Shown here piece by piece: positions 23,450-31,060 of a DNA stretch of 60,102 nt. The DNA is from CAIRDP01 sp037134895 (GTDB lineage Bacteria > Bacteroidota > Bacteroidia > Bacteroidales > FEN-979). A program made the translations under genes and the position numbers. How positions within the stretch are numbered: the stretch's first letter is position 1; every line of letters starts with the position of its first letter. The notes beneath the pieces were generated by a model that searched no databases, had not been told where the DNA came from, and saw only the letters and a program-made list of their open reading frames with translations. The DNA lies in NCBI GenBank assembly GCA_037134895.1, contig JBAXLI010000020.1:1-60102 (forward strand). Direction: 5' to 3'.

Positions 23450-24781
23450 TTAAATATCGGTTTCGGGCAGTAACATATTGGCCCATTTCTTCTTTTCTTC
23501 GTCCTCGAAATTGGCAAGGTAATTCTGGGTAGTCTGCTTATTCCGATGGCCCAGGGATTCACTGATGAACTCGACAGAGGCTCCTGATCGTTTTAATACC
23601 GTGGCAAAGCTATGCCGGGCCGTGTAGGTGGTTGCCCTGGCAATCTTAAGCTCGCTGCAGATATTCGTCATGTTTTTATTGATGGTTTGCACCGCCTGCT
23701 GGATGGCCCGGTACTCATCATCAGGCGTCATGTCTTTAGTGAGGATGGGAAATATATACTGATCACTGGTACCCGGCTTATTGCCATGCAGATCGATGAT
23801 GCGGCCGATTTGTTTGGTAATCATGATGTCGATGGTTGTTTCCTCATCGACCGATTCGGCCGTTTTTGCCCTGATCAGGGTGATCTTTTCCCCCTTGATA
23901 TTCGCGTATTTCAGGCGGGCCATGTCTTTTATGTTGATGCCGTTGCAGAGATAACTGAACAGCCAGTAATCACGGCTCATTTGCTCAATGGTTCCTTTGG
24001 CGGCAGGGTAGGAGGCGATCTTCGCAACATCGGCCTGGGTTAAGGCCTTTTTGGTGTTCTTGCCTTTGGGGATGGAATACAGTCCTTGCTTTGACTTTCC
24101 AAAGGGATAAAGCACGCCTACCGGCTTAACCAGGTTGAAGACCGTGCGGACATTCCTCAGGTATATTCCAACTGTAGTCCGTCCATTCACTTTCGTGCGG
24201 GATTTGGTCTTGCCGGATTTCGTTTTCCATTCAATCACTTTGGGGGTGAGCATCCAACCTTCATAATCTTTCAGAAACTTTACTGTGACACTCTCGAAAG
24301 GGAATTTTTCTTTGGCTGTAAACTCCTTAAGAGACCTCAGAGTGCATTCATAGGCAACAGCCGTACTTATACGTCCTTCCTTCCTGATATTCCCAGCTGC
24401 GACTTCCAATGCCGAAAACAGATCGTCTTTATCCTTGGGCTTGGAAAAATATTCAGTTTCAAAACCTTCAAACGTGAAAGGCTTAAGATTTTTAATTACA
24501 TCATCGCCCTTTGTTTTGAATCCGGAAAAGATTGTGTTAATGATCTTGTTTTTAACGCCATTAGGTTTTATACTCATGGCATTGTCAAAATCTTTCTTTG
24601 ACAGTTGGATTGATTTCCCTGCCAAACCAGCCATTTCAGGTTCATCCCTTTGAGGATATTTCATAACTGCCTGCCAGGATTTGCGTTGATAGATTACCCG
24701 AAGATAGACCGGGTAACGTCCGTCTTTTGTTGCTTTTTTCCCGAGAACTAATAAAACGGTTGGATTTTGGATTGCTTTCAT
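23450..24781 (-). CDS. Tyrosine site-specific integrase (443 aa)
   Basis: Catalyses integration at the neighbouring tRNA-Arg. The ATG at 24781 (MKAIQNPTVLLVLGKK) gives the arm-binding domain typical of Bacteroidetes integrases (TKDGRYPVYLRVIYQRKSW). A SAM-like core-binding domain follows, then the catalytic domain: TTYTARHSFATVLKRSG (R and H), ESLGHRNKQTTQNYL (second H and tyrosine). The first catalytic arginine position reads CNGINIKDMARLK, lacking Arg, a variation also described for the CTnDOT integrase group. It is the last element gene before the attachment site and is transcribed away from it. Confidence 0.93.
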   Translation of the reverse strand: MKAIQNPTVLLVLGKKATKDGRYPVYLRVIYQRKSWQAVMKYPQRDEPEMAGLAGKSIQLSKKDFDNAMSIKPNGVKNKIINTIFSGFKTKGDDVIKNLKPFTFEGFETEYFSKPKDKDDLFSALEVAAGNIRKEGRISTAVAYECTLRSLKEFTAKEKFPFESVTVKFLKDYEGWMLTPKVIEWKTKSGKTKSRTKVNGRTTVGIYLRNVRTVFNLVKPVGVLYPFGKSKQGLYSIPKGKNTKKALTQADVAKIASYPAAKGTIEQMSRDYWLFSYLCNGINIKDMARLKYANIKGEKITLIRAKTAESVDEETTIDIMITKQIGRIIDLHGNKPGTSDQYIFPILTKDMTPDDEYRAIQQAVQTINKNMTNICSELKIARATTYTARHSFATVLKRSGASVEFISESLGHRNKQTTQNYLANFEDEEKKKWANMLLPETDI

Positions 24782-24790
24782 AACAGGAAT

Positions 24791-24819
24791 ATTTTTCAAG
24801 CATTTTTCAAGCAAATATA
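24791..24819 (-). promoter_or_regulatory. Integrase promoter box with overlapping 11-bp direct repeat
   Basis: On the minus strand TATATTTG (24812-24819) is a perfect -7 box about 31 bases before the integrase ATG. The adjoining sequence is two exact tandem copies of ATTTTTCAAGC (24791-24801 and 24802-24812), which would cover the start of transcription, a likely place for a regulator to bind. Confidence 0.5.
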
Positions 24820-24938
24820 CGAAAAATCACAAAAGTTGCTTTGTAATATTATTAACAACATTGATATAATAGCATGTTATACAGGCTAATACAATATTTT
24901 AATAAATTCTACAGAAAATAAAAAAGTTGTAATTTTAG

Positions 24939-24983
24939 GACTACGGATCAGAAGGTTACAGGTTTGAATCCTGTCGGGGTCAC
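24939..24983 (+). repeat. Attachment site attR: 3' half of a tRNA-Arg(ACG) gene
   Basis: The sequence starts at the anticodon loop CTACGGA, continues with TCAGAAGG (3' anticodon stem and start of variable loop), the T arm ACAGG-TTTGAAT-CCTGT and the acceptor 3' strand. The 5' half (acceptor 5' strand, D arm) is missing; upstream is AT-rich element DNA. This is the displaced duplicate made by integration into the 3' end of the gene. Because it reads rightward, the restored full tRNA should be at the element's left end, outside the window. Confidence 0.85.
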
Positions 24984-24992
24984 AAGAGAATC

Positions 24993-25029
24993 AGCCACTT
25001 ACAAATGAAAATGTTAGTGGCTTTTTTTT
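24993..25029 (+). terminator. Rho-independent terminator of the split tRNA gene
   Basis: AGCCACT (24993-24999) and AGTGGCT (25016-25022), with further ACA/TGT pairing inside, are followed by eight T residues. It lies 10 bases after the tRNA 3' fragment and is the host's original terminator. From here to 25173 I see no gene; an ORF at 25014-25208 on the minus strand overlaps this hairpin and is not credible. Confidence 0.8.
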
Positions 25030-25173
25030 ATTGGTACCAACAAAGCTACCAACATGGAAAGGAAAAAAATCGTAATGAAATTTTCCTGAAAATCAGCTCT
25101 GATCGTTTTCTCCACCCTAACCTGGTGGTTTGATATCTCCATCCTGGAAGAAAGACCGGCCAAAGAAGCATGC

Positions 25174-26520
25174 TTACTGGTGCGAGAATATCCAAAGTGA
25201 ACCTTCAAAGAATGCGATAGGGGCTACCCTCTGGTGGATTGTCCCTTTTGCGGGATCGGGGTGGAGTGCAGGAAATTCATAATACTCCACATTCGTTAGT
25301 CCCAATTCACTAAAGCGGTTACGGGCCGACTGGTAATTTGAAAAAGGCACACAGTCGTCGTTTACACAATGCCAGAGGTACATCTGTGATTTTGGGGTCC
25401 AGCCGGTGTAAGAGTTATTCGCCGAAAAGATATTGAACGCAAGGCTGCCCTGGTTTCTCAGAGTATCTATAAAAGCAAGGGTGAAGATATCTTTCAGCAC
25501 TTTATTGGCAGGCATATAGGAATTTACCACACTGTCGCTGTAAAACCCTGTGGAGTATTTAGGAAGGTTTGTAAGGTAGGGTTCTTTCAGCACTACATTA
25601 TATGAAAAGGAATTCGGATAGATTGCATTATACCCTGCAATGGTCATGGGAAGGAAGTATGGCTGGGGAAAAGCGCTGTCGGCAAGCATGACCGGCAGCA
25701 TAGCCCCGGTGAGGTCGTAAGGACCTTCCATGCAAACCACCCCTTTAAGTGTTACATTTCTTGCCTCGAGTTCACGCTGGGCCGCCATGGTCACAAATCC
25801 CCCTTCGGAATAACCCATCAGAAACACCTGTCCGTTCCAGGTCACGTACTGACTGGCAGTACTCCCAAGTGAAGCGATAGCCCCCTGGACCATATCGGCA
25901 GTAGCCGCGGCAAGCCTGTCCCTCACGCAGAAGGGATGCATCTCACCTACATCCTGCCCCATCCCCTGGTAATCGGGCATGATAATGATCCAGCCGTAAA
26001 CAGAGGCCATGATATTTGCAAGCAGGGCCTCGGGGTAGCTTTTATATTCCTCCCAGCTTGCATTCTTCCAGCCCGAAGGAGCAAGTTTTTTCATGATCTG
26101 GGTAGCATGGTTGAACGATAAAATTGGGGCGTTGATCTTCCCTGAAATTTTATAAGGATACACAAGAAGTCCGCTCAGTGAGATCTTCCTCCCCTGGTTG
26201 TCAGTCGAACTATAAGTCACCACCTCATTAGCGATGAGATAGGGTGCTCCGGTCACCCCATGCTTGTTCACCTCGGTAAGGAAATCATGGTAATCGAATT
26301 CTTCATAATCGGGGAAAAGAGCCAGCTTGTTGCTGATGTCCTGCATAGTATATGTGTTATGGTCTACAGTCTGCAGTCCGTTGGTACTGAGAGGGGTGAT
26401 CTCCCCTGTTGATTTGGAACAGGAGTTTGTGAGCAGAATTCCTGCACCCATGAGAAGTGCAAACAGAATCGGTTTCATTATGCGACTGGTTTTTAGTTGT
26501 TTCCCTGTAAATTGATTCAT
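25174..26520 (-). CDS. Secreted alpha/beta hydrolase, LIP/secretory-lipase-like lipoprotein (448 aa)
   Basis: An AGGAGGT ribosome site sits 4 bases before the ATG at 26520, which fixes this start, though an inner ATG at 26478 would give a shorter signal. The signal peptide ends in a lipobox (GAGILLTNSCSKS), so it is a lipoprotein. The nucleophile elbow GYSEGGF follows a typical strand (TWNGQVFLM), an acidic residue lies in a region with CVNDDCVPF, and the catalytic His is likely in ALHPDPAKGTIHQ. This arrangement matches secretory lipase/acyl hydrolases. Likely substrates are esters or acylated sugars. First host gene after the element. Confidence 0.8.
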   Translation of the reverse strand: MNQFTGKQLKTSRIMKPILFALLMGAGILLTNSCSKSTGEITPLSTNGLQTVDHNTYTMQDISNKLALFPDYEEFDYHDFLTEVNKHGVTGAPYLIANEVVTYSSTDNQGRKISLSGLLVYPYKISGKINAPILSFNHATQIMKKLAPSGWKNASWEEYKSYPEALLANIMASVYGWIIIMPDYQGMGQDVGEMHPFCVRDRLAAATADMVQGAIASLGSTASQYVTWNGQVFLMGYSEGGFVTMAAQRELEARNVTLKGVVCMEGPYDLTGAMLPVMLADSAFPQPYFLPMTIAGYNAIYPNSFSYNVVLKEPYLTNLPKYSTGFYSDSVVNSYMPANKVLKDIFTLAFIDTLRNQGSLAFNIFSANNSYTGWTPKSQMYLWHCVNDDCVPFSNYQSARNRFSELGLTNVEYYEFPALHPDPAKGTIHQRVAPIAFFEGSLWIFSHQ

Positions 26521-26647
26521 ATGACCTCCTTTTTACTTACCCGGAAAATTTCATGTCGCAGGCTGCAGAAACCGGGCCCGGGTCTTGCCCGGGGTTAATA
26601 CTTGAAAATACCTGCAACATCTCCATGACACATAAGACTCAAATATA
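26521..26647 (-). promoter_or_regulatory. Hydrolase promoter box and leader hairpin
   Basis: TATATTTG on the minus strand (26640-26647) is a perfect -7 box. The roughly 110-nt leader contains CCCGGG-caaga-CCCGGG, a 6-bp hairpin in the middle (about 26577-26597), ahead of the strong ribosome site at about 26524-26530. No known riboswitch is recognised. Confidence 0.45.
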
Positions 26648-26779
26648 ATCAAAAAGGTTGTAAGGTTTATAGGATATTCCTTTAATATAAATTTTGGTGA
26701 ATTGAATTATCGTTATCGAAATGTTCAATTTCCTCAATAAAATTAACTACTTTCAGGTAATCTGCCGACAAAGGGGCAG

Positions 26780-28204
26780 TTATTCTGCCCAGCCGGGCTT
26801 TTTGAAAATCCTGAAGAGCCAGAATGGCAGCATCCAGATCAAGGTACCCACTATCATCATAATAAAATATCCCCAAAACGAAATGTTGGTGACCCCTTCG
26901 GGACGGTTCAGCGCCATTATTCCTGCGAATACCGTGGAAATGAATCCAAGCCCTGCCACAATCCAGACCCCTGGTTTACCTCCCATGATCTTAAAAGGAC
27001 GGGGCGTGTCGGGTTGCTTGTATCGTAATTTGATGACGGCAGCAAAAATAGGCAGGTAATAAATGCATAAGAGCGTCGTAGTGTAGGATGAGAAAACCCA
27101 GTAAGCCTCGTTGATTCCCGGGATCACAGCCATGGCGATGGCCAGGAATGTGATTATTATTCCCTGCACAAGCAATGTGCCAGTGGGAGAGCCATGCTTG
27201 TTTTCTTTGCGGAAGAATCTTGGCAGTGTACCCGATTTAGAGATCGGCACCATGCTTAACAATGGCCCAAGCATCCAGGCACTCATCAGTGAAATGCCTC
27301 CGACAGCCAGGAGAATAGCCATGATGGGAACAGCCCAGCTCATCCCGAAAGCCGAGAACATTGTCTCGGTTACCTGGATCACGCCTCCGCTGAGTGAAAT
27401 ATCCTTGAGGGGGATTACGATCGCAATAGGTAAAGTACCAAGGACGCTGAGTACAAAGATGATAAACGCAGCAAGAAACATGGCCCTTGGATATGATTTC
27501 TGGGGATTTGAAACCTGGCTGGCATAATAGCCCGACATTTCGATCCCGGCAAATGTAAGGATGATGGCCGACGAATACACAAGTGCACCCACATCAAGCT
27601 TAGGGATAAGACCCGACCAGGTAAAAGGGGGCAACTGGCTTGGCCTCCCTGTAAAAATCCAGGCCATGCCCAGGATTATCAGAACCAGGGAGGGTATAAT
27701 TGCACCCAGCAGGGTACCCATCGAACTCAATTTAGCAGCAATCACCGGCCCGAGAAAATTGAACAGGGTCAGGCCCCACCAAACGGCCAGCATCACGATA
27801 GCCAGGAATACCTGGTTCGGCATTCCGAGGATATGGGCATGTGGGTCGGGACTGAAAATATACGCTACCGAAACTGCAATGAAAGAAAGTACGGTAGGAT
27901 ACCAGGGTATGTTCTCAACTACAACAGCCCAGATTGACATGAACCCGGTTTTTGTATTGAACGCCTTCTCGATCCAGGAATAAATTCCCCCTTCACTGGG
28001 CCAGGCTGATGCCAGCTCAGCCGATACAAGAGCCAGGGGCAGCAGGAAAAGAAAAGAGCCTACAAAATACCAGGTGATCAGTTGCCAGCCTTCAGCCGCC
28101 ATGCTGGGATAATTCCTGACCGAAAGTACGGCAGCGACGCTGATCATCGACAGCATCAGCATGCCGATGGACTTCTTTTTTGTTGTTCCCTGCAAATCAC
28201 TCAT
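26780..28204 (-). CDS. Amino acid antiporter, GadC-like APC family (474 aa)
   Basis: Twelve hydrophobic segments with the GadC-group N-terminus: LSMISVAAVLSVRNYPSMAA followed by ELASAWPSEGGIYSWIEKAF, where GGIYSW is the E-G-G-x-x-x-W signature of glutamate:GABA antiporters. In this family the protein exchanges an amino acid for its decarboxylation product, expelling a proton equivalent. It lies 11 bases downstream of a PLP decarboxylase on the same strand, so both form a two-gene acid-stress operon. The substrate is probably that of the decarboxylase (arginine or lysine) rather than glutamate. A GadC-type rather than AdiC-type partner is notable. Confidence 0.85.
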   Translation of the reverse strand: MSDLQGTTKKKSIGMLMLSMISVAAVLSVRNYPSMAAEGWQLITWYFVGSFLFLLPLALVSAELASAWPSEGGIYSWIEKAFNTKTGFMSIWAVVVENIPWYPTVLSFIAVSVAYIFSPDPHAHILGMPNQVFLAIVMLAVWWGLTLFNFLGPVIAAKLSSMGTLLGAIIPSLVLIILGMAWIFTGRPSQLPPFTWSGLIPKLDVGALVYSSAIILTFAGIEMSGYYASQVSNPQKSYPRAMFLAAFIIFVLSVLGTLPIAIVIPLKDISLSGGVIQVTETMFSAFGMSWAVPIMAILLAVGGISLMSAWMLGPLLSMVPISKSGTLPRFFRKENKHGSPTGTLLVQGIIITFLAIAMAVIPGINEAYWVFSSYTTTLLCIYYLPIFAAVIKLRYKQPDTPRPFKIMGGKPGVWIVAGLGFISTVFAGIMALNRPEGVTNISFWGYFIMMIVGTLIWMLPFWLFRIFKKPGWAE

Positions 28205-28215
28205 ATGTCTTCAAT

Positions 28216-30498
28216 TTACTCTTTTATACCGTATAATTTGTATACACCATTCTCATTTTCAATGCCATGGATATCATGTTCAAAACCAGGAAACCGATTA
28301 TCGAAATCCTGAAGTGTTTTTAAATATGCTAAAACCGGCTCATCAAGGGATCCTGCACGTTCACCTCCCATCAGTAATGGAATTCCCGGTGGATAGGGTA
28401 CGATTCCCCCGGCCATTATTCGTCCCTGGGCCTGCTCGAGAGTAAGTCTTTCGACATTGTTTTTCACAAGGTGGCTGTATGCTTCCGCAGGAGTCATAAC
28501 AGGTTCGGGTAATTCCGAAAATGCTTCATCCAGAAGCTGAAGCTGTCTCGATGCTCTCTTGAACTCATGCATCTCACTTGCAAGTTGGGGAAGTGATTTT
28601 CCCTCATAGACTGATGGGTACTTTTGAATGAGGTCAGGAAAAACATCTTCAAGCATGGCATTTTCATCAAATAATGTTTTGAAGCTGAAAAACCTGGTGG
28701 TCAGGGTTCCCCATTTCCCTTTTGTTATGCCCATAGAGAAGAGGAATAAAATACTGTAATCTCCTGATTTTTCATTGATGATCCCTTCACAATCAAGGTA
28801 TTTGACCAGCAAGGCAGCAGGGATTCCCCAGGGCGACAGTGAACCATTGCGTTCAACACCCGGTGTGAGCACTGTTACTTTTATCGGATCCAGCATGGCG
28901 TATCCTTCATCAATATCTCCGAACCCATGCCAGCTCTCTCCCGGATGGAGAACCCAGCAGGAGGGCTCCTTTACGAGCATTTCAATTGGTGCATCAGCAA
29001 AATTGACACGCTTGCCGGTTGCAGGATTGGCAACTTCATCGGGCTGCCACATCTCGAACCACCAGTCTTTGGTGTTGTCACTGATGATCTTCCTCCGGAT
29101 CCTGGCCATTGTGGCACGAAAGGTCACGGCTTCATTTATACTTTCATCGGTAAGTGCCTTACCCATCGGCCCGTCCATCATTTTAGCCGAGACATCGCAG
29201 GAAGCTATTATAGCATAGGAGGGCGAAGTGGAGGTATGCATCATGAATGATTCATTGAAACGGTTGTGCTCAACCGGATCACGACCGTCCCTCACATGAA
29301 CCATTGAAGCCTGGGAAATAGCTGCGAGCAGTTTATGCGTCGACTGGGATACGAAAACCGATGGGGCATCCGGATCCCTGGGACCCTCTCTCATTCCAAA
29401 CCTGTCCCTGTAAATAGGGTTGAATCTGGCATATGCATACCATGCTTCATCAAAATGCAGCCTTGGAACTGCTTTTCCAAGCATTCTTTCAACCTCGGCT
29501 GCATTATAACAAACTCCGTCATACGTTGAATTCGTTACTACCGCATATACTGGCATCAATGATTTGTCGGGGACAATAGGGCATTCAAGGATTTTTGAAC
29601 GAATTGTCTCAAAATTCATCTGGTCCTTGCGGATCGGCCCGATGATGCCAAGGTGATTTCTCACCGGGATCATCCACACAGGCCGGGCTCCCGTGAGTAT
29701 GGTCGAGTGCTCAAGTGACTTATGGCAGTTCCTGTCAATGAGAACAACATCACCTTCCACTGCACAGGCCATGAAAATTATTTTATTGGCAGTGGAAGTC
29801 CCGTTGGTGACGTAATAAGTACGGTCGGCTCCGAATACTTTTGCAGCAAATCGCTCACCAGCTCCAATAGCTCCCGAGTGATCAAGAAGCGACCCCAGTT
29901 CCCCTACCGAAATAGAGAGGTCGGAACGGAACAATTGCTCACCAAAGAAATTATAAAAGATCCGGCCGGCGGGAGATTTAAGAAATGCTGTCCCCCCCGT
30001 ATGTCCCGGTGTATGCCATGAATATTCAAAATCATCTGCAAAATTTACAAGGGCTTCAAAAAATGGCGGCAGCAGGCGGTTGCGGTAGCGGCGGGCGGCC
30101 GCTTCAACCCTTCCCGCAATGAAATCACGGGTATCCTCAAGAATCCAGAAATTTTCTGAGATGATCCTTTCTATCTCAAGCGGGATGGTCATCAGCGCAT
30201 CAGGCCTTATCGATAAGAAAATCGGGATCTCATGATTCCTGTTCCTGATGTTTTGGATCAGTTTCTGTGCCTGGTCCCGGTTCTCGATGACCGCAGGATC
30301 CCAGTCAACGATCATGGCATCCAGCTCAGGCAACCTGATAATCCCGGATAATGCTGATTCAAATGATTTCCATTCTACAACATTGATCTCGATCTGATTC
30401 ATCATTTTGATAAGCTCCTGCATGGCATTGCCGCAAGGTGTGTCCTTCGATAATTCATCATCCACGATGGCGATGTTTAGTTTTTCGTACAAATACAT
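28216..30498 (-). CDS. PLP-dependent arginine/lysine/ornithine decarboxylase, AdiA-like (760 aa)
   Basis: Fold-type I decarboxylase. The order is an N-terminal flavodoxin-like wing domain (residues 1-130, LNIAIVDDE), an aminotransferase-like core with HFDEAWYAY (D350) and SQSTHKLLAA with PLP lysine K389, and a C-terminal domain ending GFEHDIHGIE. Length (760) and long stretches (MMHTSTSPSYAIIASCDVS, HPGESWHGF, LDPIKVTVLTPG, VIPYPPGIP-like) follow E. coli AdiA closely, so arginine is the likely substrate, but lysine cannot be excluded. AGGAGG lies 5 bases before the ATG. With the antiporter it consumes protons in acid. Confidence 0.9.
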   Translation of the reverse strand: MYLYEKLNIAIVDDELSKDTPCGNAMQELIKMMNQIEINVVEWKSFESALSGIIRLPELDAMIVDWDPAVIENRDQAQKLIQNIRNRNHEIPIFLSIRPDALMTIPLEIERIISENFWILEDTRDFIAGRVEAAARRYRNRLLPPFFEALVNFADDFEYSWHTPGHTGGTAFLKSPAGRIFYNFFGEQLFRSDLSISVGELGSLLDHSGAIGAGERFAAKVFGADRTYYVTNGTSTANKIIFMACAVEGDVVLIDRNCHKSLEHSTILTGARPVWMIPVRNHLGIIGPIRKDQMNFETIRSKILECPIVPDKSLMPVYAVVTNSTYDGVCYNAAEVERMLGKAVPRLHFDEAWYAYARFNPIYRDRFGMREGPRDPDAPSVFVSQSTHKLLAAISQASMVHVRDGRDPVEHNRFNESFMMHTSTSPSYAIIASCDVSAKMMDGPMGKALTDESINEAVTFRATMARIRRKIISDNTKDWWFEMWQPDEVANPATGKRVNFADAPIEMLVKEPSCWVLHPGESWHGFGDIDEGYAMLDPIKVTVLTPGVERNGSLSPWGIPAALLVKYLDCEGIINEKSGDYSILFLFSMGITKGKWGTLTTRFFSFKTLFDENAMLEDVFPDLIQKYPSVYEGKSLPQLASEMHEFKRASRQLQLLDEAFSELPEPVMTPAEAYSHLVKNNVERLTLEQAQGRIMAGGIVPYPPGIPLLMGGERAGSLDEPVLAYLKTLQDFDNRFPGFEHDIHGIENENGVYKLYGIKE

Positions 30499-30525
30499 GA
30501 AACCTCCTTTAATAAAACCTGATTA

Positions 30526-30559
30526 TTTGTTCCGAGTAAAGTTAGACAAACTACCTTTG
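30526..30559 (+). promoter_or_regulatory. Candidate promoter for the 150-aa membrane protein
   Basis: TTTG at 30526-30529 and TACCTTTG at 30552-30559, 22 bases apart. The predicted start is only about 10 bases before the ATG at 30577, so the message is nearly leaderless. Divergent from the decarboxylase. Confidence 0.5.
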
Positions 30560-30576
30560 CGTTGTATAAAATAAAA

Positions 30577-31029
30577 ATGAAGCTCAGAATAAAGGAATGG
30601 ATACGAAGATATTTCTGGGCCGAGGTGGTCAGCACTCTGTTTACATACCTCTTTGGATGGAGCGCATCCTGCATTTCAAAGAACCCTGTGGTTATTGCAT
30701 ATGCCGGGACTGTCGGAGCCGCAGCGGGTTTTTACGGCTATATCTTTATCCGTGATATTTATGCCGGTTATGTAAAACATGAACCTGTTACCCTGCGTGC
30801 AAAATCCCTACTTGTTATCAGATGTCTGAGAAATATGGGATTTGAATTCGGCCTTGCAGAACTAATCGATTTCTTTATCGTCAGGCCATTCTTCCTCTTA
30901 TACGGGCCAGTTGTCCTTAAAAATTATTTCTGGGGAATCCTCGCAGGCAAAACAGCAGCTGATGTTATCTTTTTTTCCATCTCAATTCTCATGTTCGAGA
31001 TCCGCAAAAAACATTTTCACTGGTTCTGA
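30577..31029 (+). CDS. Membrane protein of unknown function (150 aa)
   Basis: The ATG at 30577 (MKLRIKEWIRRYFWAE) is preferred to a TTG 15 bases upstream because of the promoter position. Four hydrophobic segments: around residues 13-30, 35-60, 95-115 and 120-140, with basic ends (EIRKKHFHWF). It resembles the small four-helix membrane proteins often annotated only as hypothetical in Bacteroidota. No catalytic motif is visible. It is divergent from the decarboxylase operon and convergent with the next gene (31061, opposite strand), and so stands alone. Confidence 0.7.
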   Translation: MKLRIKEWIRRYFWAEVVSTLFTYLFGWSASCISKNPVVIAYAGTVGAAAGFYGYIFIRDIYAGYVKHEPVTLRAKSLLVIRCLRNMGFEFGLAELIDFFIVRPFFLLYGPVVLKNYFWGILAGKTAADVIFFSISILMFEIRKKHFHWF

Positions 31030-31060
31030 ATCATCCGCCCTTATTAATAATCGTTCGAAA

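Larger units (their letters stand above)
1..24983. mobile_element. Integrated tailed-phage-like element (prophage), right-hand part
   Basis: The segment carries head genes (protease, capsid, portal), both terminase subunits, a lysis cassette, a replication/recombination module with RecT, and a tyrosine integrase that is the last gene before a 3' tRNA-Arg fragment. That order, with the integrase next to a split tRNA, is typical of prophages. The left boundary is not in the window; tail genes other than a fibre are not seen and presumably lie to the left. Whether the element is still inducible cannot be told from this sequence, but no late gene present shows a frameshift or internal stop. Confidence 0.9.

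Noticed and set aside
25014..25208. 64-aa minus-strand ORF next to attR
   Set aside because: It overlaps the tRNA terminator hairpin and the 3' end of the hydrolase gene, and has no family resemblance.
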